The position numbers and the translations under genes are program-made. A DNA stretch of 64,000 bases from Paroedura picta. Taxonomy: Eukaryota; Chordata; Lepidosauria; Squamata; Gekkonidae. A model generated the notes under the pieces. The model was not told where the DNA came from, made no database searches, and was given only the letters and a program-made list of their open reading frames with translations. Location of the stretch: the NCBI RefSeq assembly GCF_049243985.1, contig NC_135375.1, positions 51,968,174 to 52,032,173 of the forward strand. The letters run 5' to 3'. Position 1 is the first letter of the stretch, and every line of letters begins with the position of its first letter. Below are positions 1 through 12,720 of this stretch, one piece after another.

Positions 1-1561
1 GTCAACTACCACAAATTCACAGTAATCTGTGTGTTGTGTTTCCGCACCGCAAGGGCATCAGGGATGATCGTCAATCATAACAGTCTTGAGACGCAGCAAA
101 CCACCCAAAATGTAGAACTGTAGTATTCCACTCAAGGAAAAAAATAAGCTTTTTTTTCTTGAGAACCATTTTATTTTAAGACATTTGCAGGTCTAATATG
201 CCATAATAAGTCTCATTATGAATCAACGATAAAGTGCTGAATTATGTTACCTGAATCTTAATCTCATTTGTAGTCTTCACTTGTGGTTTCCTTATCAAGT
301 CTAAAAAGCCCTTTCTGCTTCAATAGCTAAGCTGTTGTGCAAGTATTATAAAAATAGATAGCTTTCAGTGGTGTATATAGCCTCAACATGGCCTCTGATG
401 TTTCCATTAATATGGCTGAAAAGTATTAGAGAATAAAATGCATGCAAATTATCCATAAGTTATTTTAAAATGAAGAGATGGGGATACTACTTCTGAACTT
501 CCAAAGCCCCTGCAGAAGCCTACTCCCTACAACCACATAGTTATACTAGTAGATTACTAGATCTGGACCGACAAGCATCATGCCAACATGCTTTAGTTTC
601 GTTTTGTAGCTAAGAAATGTAGCATTGTAATTTCAGACTATGTTTGATCTAGTTCTCACTGAACTGTATGATTAAGTTTCAGGTTAAGGTTGAAGAAACT
701 CTCTATGCCTGGTCATATAATCAGCTCAAGCAAGACATTAGAGCAGAGTCAAAGATGACAATTCATTGACCTCTTCCCTTACTACAAGACACAGTAAAAT
801 GACTTGCCGACAAAAACACATTGTGCTCCCAAATTCAGCACGCAGCTCTATTAAAAAAAATCAATAGAAAGCAACTATAGAAACAGCTAGAGGCAAAAAA
901 AAAGAGAGAGAGAGAATTTGGACAGCTGACTGGTAACTTCAAAAATTGTCATGCTGTGGTATATTTTCAAAGCTCTAAGAAAACTGCAAGAAACAGATCA
1001 GAGCTGAAAATGGCCAACCGTTGCATAGAAATATGCCAACACACAACAGTCATGTTCAAGCCAGTGCATAGAGAGGATAAAAGCACTTATGGTAATTGCA
1101 GATGTTAACAAGTCCATACAACTTTTACAGTTCAGCAATGAACCCATTAGAAAGAGAAGAGTCGAAATGCTCAAGCCAGAACAAAAAAAGATGACTTTCC
1201 AACTATATAAAATCCACACTGGTAAGAGAAAGACAACACCACAAAAATTATTCAACTCAGGCCCAAACAACCAACAGGCAAACTAAACCAGAATCGACAA
1301 GCTGTTGGCAGACAATTTTAGTCAATTCAAAGATAGCATTACATTTCTAAATAATCCACAAATTATATTATAATGTATGTTTAAATACTGAGTAACCAGT
1401 TCTGCAAATTTGATTTCAGTAATGCCTTAGCCAATGAGCAGGATGGACCAAGCTAAATGAATGATGGTGAATTGCTGGCATATCACAACAGTGCTTGAGA
1501 AAGCAACAATTAGTGTCACTTAACTCATGTTCCCACAGTACCAAAAGCCTATATCAGACTA
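1..1561 (-). other. FEM1C: FEM1C 3' untranslated region (probable)
   Basis: Sequence downstream of the FEM1C stop codon on the minus strand. It is AT-rich, has no recognisable transposon and no supported coding frame. An AATAAA hexamer on the minus strand lies at 175-170, about 1.4 kb past the stop, and is the best poly(A) signal I can see. Mammalian FEM1C has a long 3' UTR, so the true end may lie outside the window. The span is an inference from position and composition. Confidence 0.6.
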
Positions 1562-2871
1562 TCATCTATGGAGCAAAACAAAGTTCTCAAGCTTTTCTGG
1601 GATGTGCCCGTGGTAACCTATGCAATGATTCACAATGACACGGGCAGCAAGACACTGCAGTGTAGTATGGTTGATAGGCTGGATCAAGTTCTTTGCCATT
1701 TCCTTCTCATCCAGCAAGTCAACAGCAGTTTGCTTATGCAAGTTTGTGGCATCAAAATGTGAACCTGACTTGATAAGAAGATTCATGATGTCAGGATGAT
1801 TATTCAGTGCAGATATGTGTAAAGGACTGTTGTCATCAGAGTCTCTAGCATTGACATCAGCACCACATTCCACGAGTATAGCAGTAACTTGCAAAGAGGG
1901 AAATTTACAAACTGGGTAGCGTCCCACACATGTGGTATTCTTGTCAACAGCAAGGTGGAGCGGGCTAAAGTTATTCTTTCCTCTAGGATGTAGCTTAAGA
2001 AATTTGTATATAGTCTGTTTCTTAAAATGATCCTGCTCGGGAGTACAGGGAACTTTTTCCAGCAAGCAAATTAGATGCAAAATGATGGAAAGGGCTTTGT
2101 TGAGCTGTATTTGGTCAGGTGGACACTGAGTTTGTTTGATGGCACGCTCTATTTCGAGGACACTTTTGCACAGTATACCCATAAGATCATCAAACGTAAC
2201 AGTTGTGCCCAGCAGGCCTTTTGCCCTGTCCTGTAACATGAAAGAGAAAAGTTCAGCAAATGACAGAAGACTGCTAGCCGTCATAGGACTCAGTGGGTCC
2301 AAATTGCTCTGCTGCATGTCTAAAGCATACTTCCACAAGTTGATGCATCGTTTGAAGTTTCCAGAGTCTGCATAGACAGCACCTCTGTACCGAATATAGT
2401 AGGATGTATCTGGGTGAGAAGGGCCCAGAATACGTTCTCTAATTAACAATGCTTGCATCCTCATCTCATCAGGGTCTGCAATGAGGTTTTCCAGCTCTTC
2501 AGAACTATTAACCTCCTTGGCATAATCATAGGCCATTATTAATGTTTGAGGTACAGGTTTACTTAGGATATTAGTCCTATCACTGTACCTCATATCCATA
2601 GCTCTTTTCCAGTATTTCAAAGCACCAAGCAAATCTCTCTTTTTGTCCACAAATGTGGCTCCTAGAAGTTCCAGAGCATTGATACGTTCCACTTTACTTG
2701 TCTCAACATGCTGGGTCAAAAAGTCCACTATGTTTGTGTGGCCTGTAACACTAGCCGAGAGAAGCGGAGTCATTCCATAGCCATCTTTTTCCATCTTTGC
2801 GCAATATTTGAGAAGCATCTTCATGATTTCCAAGCTACCAGATTCTGCGCAGTCATGTAAAGCAGTATTTC
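1562..2871 (-). CDS. FEM1C: FEM1C last coding exon (residues 182-617)
   Basis: Second and last coding exon of fem-1 homolog C, entered through a minus-strand acceptor (CCCCCACAG, AG at 2873-2872). It completes a glycine codon split after its first base, continues into NTALHDCAESGSLEIMKMLL and ends at TGA 1564-1562. With the upstream exon it gives 1,854 nt, 617 residues plus stop, the same length as human FEM1C as I recall it. It holds the later ankyrin repeats, a TPR-like middle, two C-terminal ankyrin repeats around residues 480-556, and the VHL-box region (TTLQCLAARVIVN then IPEKLENFV) that docks Elongin B/C and CUL2. Conservation is very high with no break. The open frame runs further right, past 2871, but that part is intron. 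Confidence 0.97.
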
Positions 2872-3083
2872 CTGTGGGGGGAAAAAGAAAGCCATGATCA
2901 TGTATGCTATGATAAACTTTCAAAGAAAAACCATACCAAGTGAAAGGGAACAATAATTTTATTTTTATAGTTCAACCCTGCACACATCAAATTAATCTGC
3001 AAGTAAGTTAGGTTGATAAAGTTGCACATCATAAACAGCTGCTTGACAAAAGTGGTATTTTAATCTATATTACATGAAATTAT

Positions 3084-3266
3084 GGATCAGATCCTTGGCC
3101 CATCAAAGTTTGTAGTGTCTACTCTGACAGGCAGTGGCTCTCCAAGATCTCAGGCAGAGGTTTTTCACATCACCCACTGCAAATTACTTTAACTAGAGGT
3201 GCCATGGATTGAATTGGGGACCTTCTGCACGCCAACCAGATGCTCTACCATGGAGTCACAGACTCT
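3084..3266 (-). repeat. tRNA-derived SINE (family B)
   Basis: Reverse-oriented copy of a SINE whose head resembles a tRNA: on the minus strand, a degenerate box A near GGTAGAGCATCTGG and a box B-like stretch, then a tail ending TGGGCCAAGGATCTGATCC. The same family recurs at 4855-4985, 14990-15170 and 58058-58253. It is old, with many differences between copies. I do not know its Repbase name. Confidence 0.65.
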
Positions 3267-4417
3267 CTCACATACATCATGAACACATCAACAGGGTAAC
3301 ATTCCTTATTAGTAAAGTAACTTTTTCTAGTTGCATTTGAAAAAAACAATTAACTATGAATAGTCTTGCCAACCCTAAAATACACTGGCCTTTCACTAGT
3401 ACCTTCTACTGGAGTGTTTATTGTAAGTCCATTAACATATTTTTAACCAAACATTTTTAACCAAACACCTGAGCAATAGGCTTGGGAAGAAGTTATAGGA
3501 AACCCTTTTCTATTAGCATAATCAGATTACCACTTCCAAGCCAACATTTGAACTGCAATCACATGAAACAATGATAACCATGTTAGGCACTGCTTTCTGC
3601 ACCTTACCTATATATTGTTCCATCCTTTGAGGAAGACATAAATAATCCCCCCCCCCGGAAGGTAAGCAGACAAGCAGATTTTTATGGAGATCCATTCATT
3701 GTTATTTCAGTATAAATAAATATGGCAGGGTGGAAAGCTACAGTAGAAATAGAGTTCTATGTAGGTTTCTAGTCATACAAAGTTGACTAGAAGAACAAAG
3801 ACAATAATAATCATACCATTTGTAAGTGCCTTTCTCTGCTGTGTCAAAGAAGCAGGCCAAGGCAATTTCTTGCAAGAAGATCCTCGGGAGGGGGGGTACA
3901 CCAATCTACCACTTAACTTGAGAGATTAGGGCAATTCCATGGTCGGCACCCGATTTTTGGAATGTCCTCATAAATATATCTGACAATGATAAGGCAACTG
4001 AAATGGCAGTCAGAGATATTCATCTAATAAATGTAAATGCTATTTTTGATACCATTCAAGCTATATAATTGCAAATATACTTGCTTTTGCAGTTAAGGCA
4101 AAGACATAACTGAACCAGGAATGGGCACAGCTGATAGGCCAGCCAAAGCTGGGCAAAAACACTCCAAGGTCTTGCAGCCACCTGCTTTTCGAAGGTAAGT
4201 GCTGTGTCAAGCAGCAGTCCCAAACTGCAAACCTGACTTTTCAAGGGGAGTATAATTCCACCTCAGACATGAGAGATCTCAGTTCCCCAATCTGCCTTTC
4301 TACCACCCCAGAGAACTTCAATCTTATCAGGATTTATTGCTATCTTCCATTTACACTGACTTCACTTACATGTGACTCATTATTATAACATTAAACTCAA
4401 GTTTAAGTACATAAAAA

Positions 4418-4725
4418 GATCTGCTGTGTCAGACTAATGATATATTTAGTCCAGCATCATATTTCCTGCAGTGGCCAACCAGAGGCCTCGGAAGGACCAC
4501 AAGCAGTATAATGGCCAAAGCCATCTCTAGCTGCTGTTGTAGCAATTGGCATTCAGAACCACATTATCTCTGAAGACAGAGGTTCTATTATAAGCCATCT
4601 CCACTAATATTAATTAGTAGACCTTTCATCCATGAGTATTTCTTAAATCCTTTTTAAAGCCACCTACACTAATCAGTTTCACTATATCTTAATTATATAT
4701 TGTGTAAAAAAGTACTTTTTCTATT
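4418..4725 (-). repeat. Unclassified interspersed repeat
   Basis: Text of the form TTTAGTCCAGCATCATATTTC, then GTGGCCAACCAGAGGCCTC, then TAGACCTTTCATCCATGAGT matches my memory of a repeat common in lizard genomes, but I cannot name the family. The orientation is a guess. It is followed by a short LINE or SINE tail-like stretch (4727-4800). Confidence 0.45.
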
Positions 4726-4854
4726 TATTTACAGTCCACGTTTCTCACAAGGTACTCAAAGCAGATTACAGAGATAAAAATTCAACACTAAATATAGTAA
4801 AAACAGCAAAGCTGTCCTCATGAAACCAGCTGGCAGTGAATTAGACCTTTGGTC

Positions 4855-4985
4855 CATCAAAGTCAATAGTGTCTACTTAGATCAGCAGCAGTTCTCCGCA
4901 GTCTAAAATAGGTCTTTCACATCACCTACTACCTGGAAATTGCCAGGAATTGGCATGTCACTATGCCGCAGCCCCCTCTATATCT
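4855..4985 (-). repeat. tRNA-derived SINE (family B), partial
   Basis: Same family as the copy at 3.1 kb. Read on the plus strand it shows the shared order TTGGTCCATCAAAGT, AGTGTCTACTTAGA, TCTTTCACATCACCTACTAC. The tRNA-like head is badly eroded. Confidence 0.55.
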
Positions 4986-6780
4986 ACTGTCCATCAACTA
5001 CTCTCATATCCTTAATATATAGTATATAGGGGGGGGGGAGAAAAATAAAATTCTTTCTTCACATCATGCATCATTTTATAAACACTAAACGTTTAATCAA
5101 CTTCAATCAACGTTATCACAGAATTATGCAGCAAGTAACAGGCACATGTTGGGATGATGACATATTCCCAAAGCAGGATAAATGTCTTGCCGTTGGTACA
5201 ATATGCTAACATTTTTGCTTAATAACTGCATCCTGAAGTTCCCTCCAATAGGTCACCATATGACTGGCCCTGTCCATGCACCGGCCTGAAGTAAGGATTC
5301 AGTCTAATATATTTGGCAAGCTTCCCAGAACATCCTGTCTCTGTAACAGGTAGAAGAATTCACACAGCATTTATACAATTAAAAACATCTAGAAACTGCT
5401 GCTATTTATAATTGTCCATGGAGGATTTTTTTTTAAGGTTATTGTACAACAGCTTTCCTAGTAGTAAGAAGTTGTCTTTATTTGTCTGCATGTTAAAGCT
5501 GTCTGGAACTTGTCTATTAATACCAGATTCTGATTTTTAAAATTATAAATCCAAGTGCTGTACAGCTAAGAGATCACACTGCCATATATGTAAAAATGTA
5601 ATTTTTATAACCATCCTGGGTAATTTGACAGTAAAAAATTATGAATGCCCTTTTTCATGTTATTTTCATGTTATTCTAGCATTATTTTAACTTCTGCAAC
5701 AGCCTTTGTTCTGCTAATTATGTTATGTGATTCTTGATGCTTACTGAAAGTTAATTTTTAAAAATGTTATTCTGAACTATATCTATGCAACATTCAAAGG
5801 ATTTCACCATGAAGATTAGAGGCACCTTCCAACAGAACATTACTAATGACACAACTTTTGGATCCCTGAGTCAGACATGGCACATATTTTGGTTGTCCAT
5901 GAAAACAATAATTCATGGGTTAATCATATCCTGCCTGTCCATATTTCCTTGTTTTGTTATTCAAACATTCAATTCAGGACTACGCTGTCTCAGAGAGGTG
6001 GTGTAATATAACATTAGAATTGGTACCCAAGGTTAAACTCTTATGTATCTATCTGGTAATGGTAATTAGTTTCAATGAGCAATGGGATGTAGGATAAAGC
6101 TGCATGTATTTTTATTATCTCTCATTTTTATCAGATACAGTAAAAAATATCTGTCACTTTAACATACAAAATTCCATTCTTTCACATAGAACATGACACA
6201 GCTACCCTTTCCCCCTATAAGAATGTTCCACTGGGGAAAGTGTGTGTTTTCTTAGTCCTAATACAGAACCTCTCCAATGTTATCAGTAAGCCCTGGAAAC
6301 TCAATAGTTTAGAATAAATTATGATTATGCCATGTTTATATTTACAGTGATATTAATGCAGAATGCTCACAGTTCTTCTGGTACATTCTGAGCATGCTCT
6401 CACACATCTTCTAGAAAGCAATTTAACAAACCACTAGGATACTTGGCAATATATTTAAGTAGCAGCAAACAACAGATGAGCTGGAACTGCTTAACACATG
6501 CACGGTAAATAAAGGATTTTAAAAGGCAGGATCAAGCTCACCACCAGCCACTACCTACCAAGCAAACTTGGTCCCTCGTATACTTGCAAGCACAAACTAT
6601 TTACAAAGGAGAGCCATACACAGAAATCTCTGACAGAAAGCATTGCAGCTCTTAATACTGCCATAGCACATAGGACTTAAGCAAGAGGGAAATGATTCTG
6701 TACAAGTTTGTGCAAAAAGGGCTTTCTACGAGTGAATGATAAATTTTGCTGTAAATTACTGCCTTGATAAAAAAAAACAT

Positions 6781-6890
6781 TTGCACCTCTGGTCTTCTGG
6801 AAAGGTGGTGAGAGAATGACAGCTTCTAACTGAAAATATAAAACTTAAAAGTTGATTGAATGCTTCACTAACACCTAACAGAAATCAGAG
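6781..6890. repeat. Unknown dispersed repeat, copy 1
   Basis: About 110 bp that reappear in the same orientation 2 kb away (8795-8900). Shared blocks are ACCTCTGG, TTCTGGAAAG, CTAA(C/T)TGAAAATATAAAAC, AGTTGATTGAATG and CACTAACACCTAACAGAA. I recognise no family and see no coding potential. Confidence 0.6.
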
Positions 6891-7375
6891 TGTTCAAATG
6901 TTACCAGAAAAATATAAGCTTTCCTGCAAAATGTGCTCACAGATGTATTCTATTTCATATATAAACAGAAAGAAAGAAACTTGAAGTCAGGCACCCATGA
7001 TGACTTCAAGGCAAGAGAAGGTTTAAAAATAAAATTGACATTTGTGAGATTCCTACCTCTCCTAGTCTGCACAAACACTGTATTAAAGCATTTACCAAGC
7101 TGTGACACATTTACTTTCAGTGTGATTTTTAAAGTTCAAGGCCAAATAATTACTCAAGGACCAAAACTAACACTGACATTCAAAAACATCTTTCCTGAAA
7201 ACACATTCACCAATTTAGACACCTGCATATACGGGGGAGGGACTGAACTGCTGCTATTAATAATTCAGTAAAATTAATATTATCAGGAAAGAAATTAATC
7301 AGATTTTGACAACAAAGGGAGACATATCAGATACTTTTTATAAAGTTACTTTTGACTGTAACAAATAAGCCACTA

Positions 7376-7553
7376 TCATCATATCTCAAAAGCTAAACAA
7401 GGTCAGCCAAGATATGAGACCACCAAGCAAGTATAGAGCTGTTATGCCAAGGTAGGCAATAGCAAACTACCACTGAATGTCTCTTGCCATGAAAACCCTA
7501 CAGATTTGCTTTGTCAGCTGCAACTTGATGGCAAAAAGAAAAAAAAATCTATA
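7376..7553 (+). repeat. 5S rRNA-derived SINE remnant
   Basis: The left part, AAAGCTAAACAAGGTCAGCC followed by GAGACCACCAAGCAAGTA, resembles the 3' half of 5S rRNA (AAGCTAAGCAGGGTC, GGGAGACC). The right part, CTCTTGCCATGAAAACCCTA then TCAGCTGCAACTTGATGGCA and an A-rich tail, resembles the Bov-B-type tail of 5S-headed lizard SINEs. The middle is shortened. The family call rests on memory of these two modules. Confidence 0.6.
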
Positions 7554-8794
7554 CCACCCCCCCTGCCCCAGGGAGGGAGAGCCATGCCTAAGATTAACCA
7601 CTTTGCACTTTCCCCCAAATCCACCCATAACATGGTTTATGACTGGGAAAGGGTACGGGGCAATGTCCATGGGTATCTATTTGTTGTTTTTAAGGTCTGT
7701 ATCAAAACTAATGCTGAGAATTTAACATAGTATAAAGGGAGGAGGTTAGGCTCTGCTGCCAAACATCAGTGACAGCAGTAGAATTTTTGTCATTATAAAA
7801 ATAGCATTCCTTTTGCATTGCTGTAAGGATAGAACTTGTGTTTAACTTATGAGTCATTCAGAAACAGAGTGAAGACACAAAAGGGCTGGATCCAAAAAGC
7901 TGTGAGCAAAGTTAAGCTCATAGAACAGGACTTTCCTGCCTCCTCCAGATGCTTGCAGCTGAGAACCCTGAAATTCTAGAGTGTCAAGCAACCCACAGAA
8001 ATGGTGATGTGATGGTCTGTAATGGGATGGGGAAATCAGCAAAACCCAGCCATCCCTGTCAATGGAAATGCTGTTCTGCTAACGGAAATGGCATTACTAG
8101 TGGAAAGCACCTCCATGACCCACCTAGCCACAAACCAAGAGCCAGAATGCCACTACCATTTACATTATCTCAGCACACAAAACTTGCTATAAGCTTTACA
8201 AAAGCCTTAAGGTAGACCACTATGATCCTTCCCATATTGTATATGGGGAACTGAGAGTTCATCATGGAGATAAACTGCAGAGTTCCTGATTCATAGCTCA
8301 GTCTTATCCACCGTATCAGCACGCACTCTCTTACACAGGGAGTCTTCTGACATACAAACAACATGCACTATTTCATAATGGACATGATCCAGCCAGAACT
8401 AGAAATCCTAAGTAAGAAAAATAAATCTCTCTTAGTTGTTATGCCCAATCTTTTACTTAGAGTATCAGTTGCTCTGGGGGAGGAATATCAAGGTAGCTGT
8501 TTGAAGTAACTTATATTCTTGCCAAAAACTAACAATTTGAGGGAAGCATTAATAAACAATGGCATGACCTCAGCTAAGAACAGAATAACCAGGTTACTAG
8601 AATCATGATCCAAAAACAAAAACTATGTAATAGTTTCTGTTGGGAGCAACCAAAACAACACAAAATAATGTGAAAGATGTTGAGTTTTCCAGGACTATTC
8701 ATTAGGCTGGATGTTAAGGAGTGGGGAGATCATTCACGCCCTGATTTTAGGTGCAGAATGCAAAAGACATTAATAAAATTGTGCAGTGTGGAGA

Positions 8795-8900
8795 TTTGTA
8801 CCTCTGGCTTTCTGGAAAGAAGTTGAAAGAATGATGGCCTCTAATTGAAAATATAAAACATAGTAGTTGATTGAATGTCTCACTAACACCTAACAGAACA
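8795..8900. repeat. Unknown dispersed repeat, copy 2
   Basis: Direct-orientation partner of the repeat at 6781-6890, estimated by eye at about 80% identity. A short related ending (ACACCTAACAGAACATATAGG) also occurs near 21475-21495. Confidence 0.6.
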
Positions 8901-9504
8901 CACAGGTCTGTTAAAGGGATGAAGGCATAGGGAAAACACAGTATTAATGTTAGGTAAAGATTCAATGTAAGCCAAACTGGGCAATATGGTCTAAAATTGG
9001 ATAATATGGTCCATAAATTCTCCTCCTGGATTACCATAGTATAGTCAGAGGAATAGTTTCCTGAACAACAGTGTTAGTTGAACAGCATACTCAACAGCAA
9101 AATGGATAAAGAATCTTTTATGATCACACTGCCATTATGTTTTGTTTGCATTAAGTCTTGCTTGCATAACTCTTTAAAGAGTGTGCGTGTATATACGTAA
9201 TACAATTAGGAAACATCCTTGTGACCTGAATAAAACAAGTCTGTGCATAAAACTCAAAGGTAACACCTTAATTTGTAGGATATTCTTATGTTAATATTGC
9301 TAAGATACTGCCATTCAATAACACTAACAGCCCTATCACTTTTAGTTTCCAACTGATCTTACCTTCACAAAGTGTGAGAAGATACACCATCAACCTCCTA
9401 AAAATATACACAAGTGATATTCATAGTTTGTACTCTACACACAACTCGATGGAAGCAGAATATGCAAATTTAAACTTATTAAATTTAAACTTATTAAACT
9501 TAAC

Positions 9505-10338
9505 CGGGAGGGGTAGCAAACAGAACCAAAGACAGAATCAGAATACAGGATGATCTTGATAGGCTCGAGAAGTGGGCTAAACGGAATAAAATGAAGTTCA
9601 ATAGGGACAAATGTAAAGCTCTGCATTTAGGTAGGAAAAACTATATACACCAATATAGGATGGGGGAGACTTGTCTTGGCAGTAGTATGTGCGAAAAGGA
9701 TCTAGGACCATACATTGAACATGAGTCAGCAATATGAACTGGTGGCTAAAAAGGGAAATGGAATTTTGGGCTGTATCAAATGGAGTATTGTGTCCAGATC
9801 ACGGGAGGTGATGGTACCATTTTACTTTGCTGTGGTTTGGCCTCACTTGGAGTACTGTCTTCGGTATTGGGCAACAAAGATAGTGAGGGTTTGGAGATCA
9901 AGATGTATGAGGAAAGATTGGGGGAGCTTGGTCAGTTTAGCCTGGAGAGGAGACCGAGAGGGGATCTGATACCCATCTTCAAGTATTTAAAAGGCTGCCA
10001 GAAGATGGAGCAGAGTTGTTCTCTCTTGCCCCAGAGGGATGGACCAGAACCAATGGGATGAAATTAATGCAAAAAAATTCTGTCTCAACATCTAGAAGTT
10101 CCTGACAGTTAGAGCAGTTTATCAGTGAAACAGGCTTCCTCGGGAGGTGGTAGGTTCTCCATCTTTGGAAATTTTAAACAGAGGCTAGATAGCCATCGGA
10201 TGGAGAGGCGGATTCTGTGAAGGCTTAAGGGGGTGACAGGTTACAGTGGAAAAGTGATAGGGCTGTTAGTGTCCTGCATAGTGCAGGGGGTTGGACTAGA
10301 TGACCCAGGAGGCCTCTTCCAATTCTATGATTCTATGA
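9505..10338 (+). mobile_element. CR1 LINE 3' end
   Basis: Plus-strand CR1 remnant of the common squamate form: CTTCAAGTATTTAAAAGGCTG, TTCTCTCTTGCCCCAGAGGG, GAGGTGGTAGGTTCTCCATC, GTGCAGGGGGTTGGACTAGA, ending in the diagnostic tandem ATTCTATGATTCTATGA. Only the tail of a LINE is present. The frames within it are broken and are not a gene. Confidence 0.88.
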
Positions 10339-10572
10339 CCTATATTGAAATACCTTTTTAAAAATTACCTTTATAAAGTTAAGGACTCTTGATCTGGAAT
10401 ACAAGTAATTTGTTTTTAAGTAGTAACATTAGGGAAGCACATTGTTAACACTTAGTCTTCTTGGACTTTGAACCTCTGAGATGTCAAACCAGATGAATGT
10501 TCTAAATTAATCAGTCTCAAGTAGTCATCAAACCTATTTCAACACTGTTGCAAACAGGTATTGAAAACTCAC

Positions 10573-11116
10573 CTTTGACACTTTTTCTATTTACATCAGC
10601 CCCTTTCTCAAGCAAATACTGAGCTATTTCTTTGTGGCCTTTGTAACAAGATATCATAAGACATGTATGACCGTGACGATTTGATACTTCCAAGTCAGCT
10701 TTATGCTCCACAAGATACTTCACAATTTCCAGGTGGCCATCAAAGCAGGCAGCTCTAAGAGGCGTTGAGTTTGTCAAAGTGGTATTGTTGACAGATGCTC
10801 CATGATTTAATAAAGACTGGACCACCTTCAAATGACCAGCTGCCGATGCTGCCCATAATGGTGGTGCACCCTCAATAGTCTCACCATCAAAATTAACTGA
10901 GCCACCAATTTCTATAGAAGCACTACAATGTTCCAACAGATATTCCACCATGTCAAGATGTCCATAGCGGGCTGCCATGAGAAGGGGTGTGGCACCATTT
11001 GTTTTTTCTGACATCAGCACAGCTACCTCTTCTTTTGTTTTATTTGCCAGCAACTTGGTGAGGAGCCGCAGCTTGCCATCACGAGCTGCATTGAATACTG
11101 CTGTCTTAAGATCCAT
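10573..11116 (-). CDS. FEM1C: FEM1C first coding exon (residues 1-181)
   Basis: Start exon of fem-1 homolog C, the substrate-recognition subunit of a CUL2-Elongin B/C E3 ubiquitin ligase that reads C-terminal Arg degrons. The protein begins MDLKTAVFNAARDGKLRLLT, and TAA lies directly upstream in frame, fixing the start. Ankyrin repeats run from residue 2 through about 180, including GATPLLMAARYGHLDMVEYL and TPLRAACFDGHLEIVKYL. Asp77 (NFDG) and Asp126 (CFDG), which contact the degron arginine in human FEM1C, are both present. The exon ends after the first base of a Gly codon at 10573 with donor GTGAGT. A likely acceptor for an upstream leader exon lies at 11147 (TTTGCACTTCAG). The join to 2871 keeps the frame exactly. 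Confidence 0.97.
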
Positions 11117-11849
11117 TTAGTCTCTTCCTCTCTTAATCTTGCTCTTCTGAAGTGCAAACGATGTTCTCAGTGGAATCACAGAGCTGGAAACAGTCCCTGC
11201 ACACACTCCTTGGTAGATCTGTGTTACCTCATGAAGATTCAGCATTGACCTCTCGAAGAAGGTGCTATGTTGGCAATCTAGGGGGGGGAAAGGTAAGATT
11301 TCTCTATTTTTGCTTCAAAACTAAAGACACACAAAACATCTATGATTTCGCTTAAATGGTTTGCACCTTGTGTGATAGCAACTCCCCCCCAAAAGAAAAT
11401 ATGCAAACATTTCTCCCCACAAAATGTTGACTTTTGAGATCACCAAGTGAATCGAAGCTGCCTGCCAAGATCCAAGGTGCAAGTGACTCCACAATCACCC
11501 TTTGGACAAGCTCAAATTTCAGAGCTAACTTATCCAATAGTATCAGATGGAGCCCATCCAAGATTCAACTGCCTTAAACAACTTTTGACAGATAATGGGT
11601 TGCCACCACCAAATGGCTATGAAGGTGATGACATTTAATAAAGGCTGGGATCTAAATCTAAGCCCCAAATATTCAGCCTCATGAAACTCAAAAAGGAGTT
11701 TGAAGCTTGTGGCCAGCAGACAAGGTGGCTAAAGGGCTTAGTTTCCTCCATTCTCTGTGTATGAAGGTTTTATGGCATGAATATTGTCCTCCTCTCTCCA
11801 CACACACATCCAAGGAGTTTAAGCAGGCTCACGATTTCCCCCACGTCGG

Positions 11850-12720
11850 CAAGACTATTACGGGCAGAGAGCCACTGAGAACGCCCTTTGCTTCTCCACT
11901 TCTCCCCCGAGAAGGCTCCGATGACCCAAGCAGTCAGGCCAAGCACAAGGCAGGGCAGAGAGGCAGACGCGAAAGAAGTTTCGGTTCGGGACCCCCCCCC
12001 CCAACACCCCCCAACCGAGATGCCTCCCCTCCCCCCTCGCCCAGCCCTGCGGTCCTAAATCCGCCCTTGCCCCCAACCCTTTCGCTCCCAGGGCGCCTCA
12101 TACAGCATTTCCTCGCCGCTGCCACCGCCGAAGCTCCCTCCGCTTCGCTTCCTTCATCACACCCGGCCAGGCAGAAAGACTCGGCGACGGCAGAGCGCGA
12201 GGCGGTGACCGAGGGAGGGGGAAGGGGTGTCTCTGCAATCCCGAGTGGAGGAGACACGCCAACCACCGTCCCTACCGGTTCCCTCTTCCGGGAGCTACCA
12301 GTGCCCCAGCCAGGCGACTAAGCCAGCGCCGCCGCCGCCGCGCCCCGTTCCCAACGCAGCTCCTCCATGACAGGCGTTCCGGGCAGCAAAAGGAGAGCGG
12401 CTCCAGCCTCCCCCTTCTCCACCCGCTTCAACGAACGAACACAGAACCCAGCACAGCCTAACCTGCTACCTCCCTCCCCCTTCCCCTCGCGTCGGTCTTA
12501 AAGGGCGGGAACACGCAGTCCGCCAGCCCGTCTTGGTCGCTTCGTAAGGCGCAGGGCGAAGGAGGAGGCGGGACTCAGTTGGGAGCAAGGTAGACTGAGA
12601 GAGCAAGCGCCAAGGAGGCCGAGGGGAGCGGCGGCGGCGGCGGCGGCCGAGATGGGGCGGGGGCGGGGCTAGTGCTGCGGCGCTATTCCGGGCGGAGGGA
12701 AGTCGGGGAAGCCGAGCAGA
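11850..12720 (-). promoter_or_regulatory. FEM1C: CpG-island promoter of FEM1C with 5' leader exon
   Basis: A GC- and CpG-rich block directly upstream of the first coding exon, as expected of a housekeeping promoter. GC boxes cluster near 12654-12669 (GGGGCGG and GGGGGCGGGGC), next to a CGG-repeat run at 12630-12650. A non-coding first exon should lie here, joined to the acceptor at about 11147, but several donor-like sites exist and I cannot choose one. Long open frames on both strands are a by-product of low stop-codon density. Confidence 0.75.

Larger units (their letters stand above)
2872..10572 (-). other. FEM1C: FEM1C intron between the two coding exons
   Basis: A GT-AG intron of 7.7 kb: donor GTGAGT at 10572-10567, acceptor AG at 2873-2872. 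It is AT-rich and carries two minus-strand SINEs (3.1 and 4.9 kb), an unclassified repeat at 4.4 kb, a 5S-derived SINE remnant at 7.4 kb, a duplicated unknown repeat (6.8 and 8.8 kb) and a CR1 3' end (9.5-10.3 kb). The stretches 5000-6770, 7560-8790 and 8910-9500 show no family I recognise and no supported coding frame. Confidence 0.9.

Noticed and set aside
9715-10061. Two overlapping short plus-strand frames
   Set aside because: They lie wholly inside the CR1 3' end.
11707-12321. 204-codon plus-strand frame over the FEM1C promoter
   Set aside because: Pro/Ser-rich, antisense to the FEM1C leader, and typical of CpG islands.
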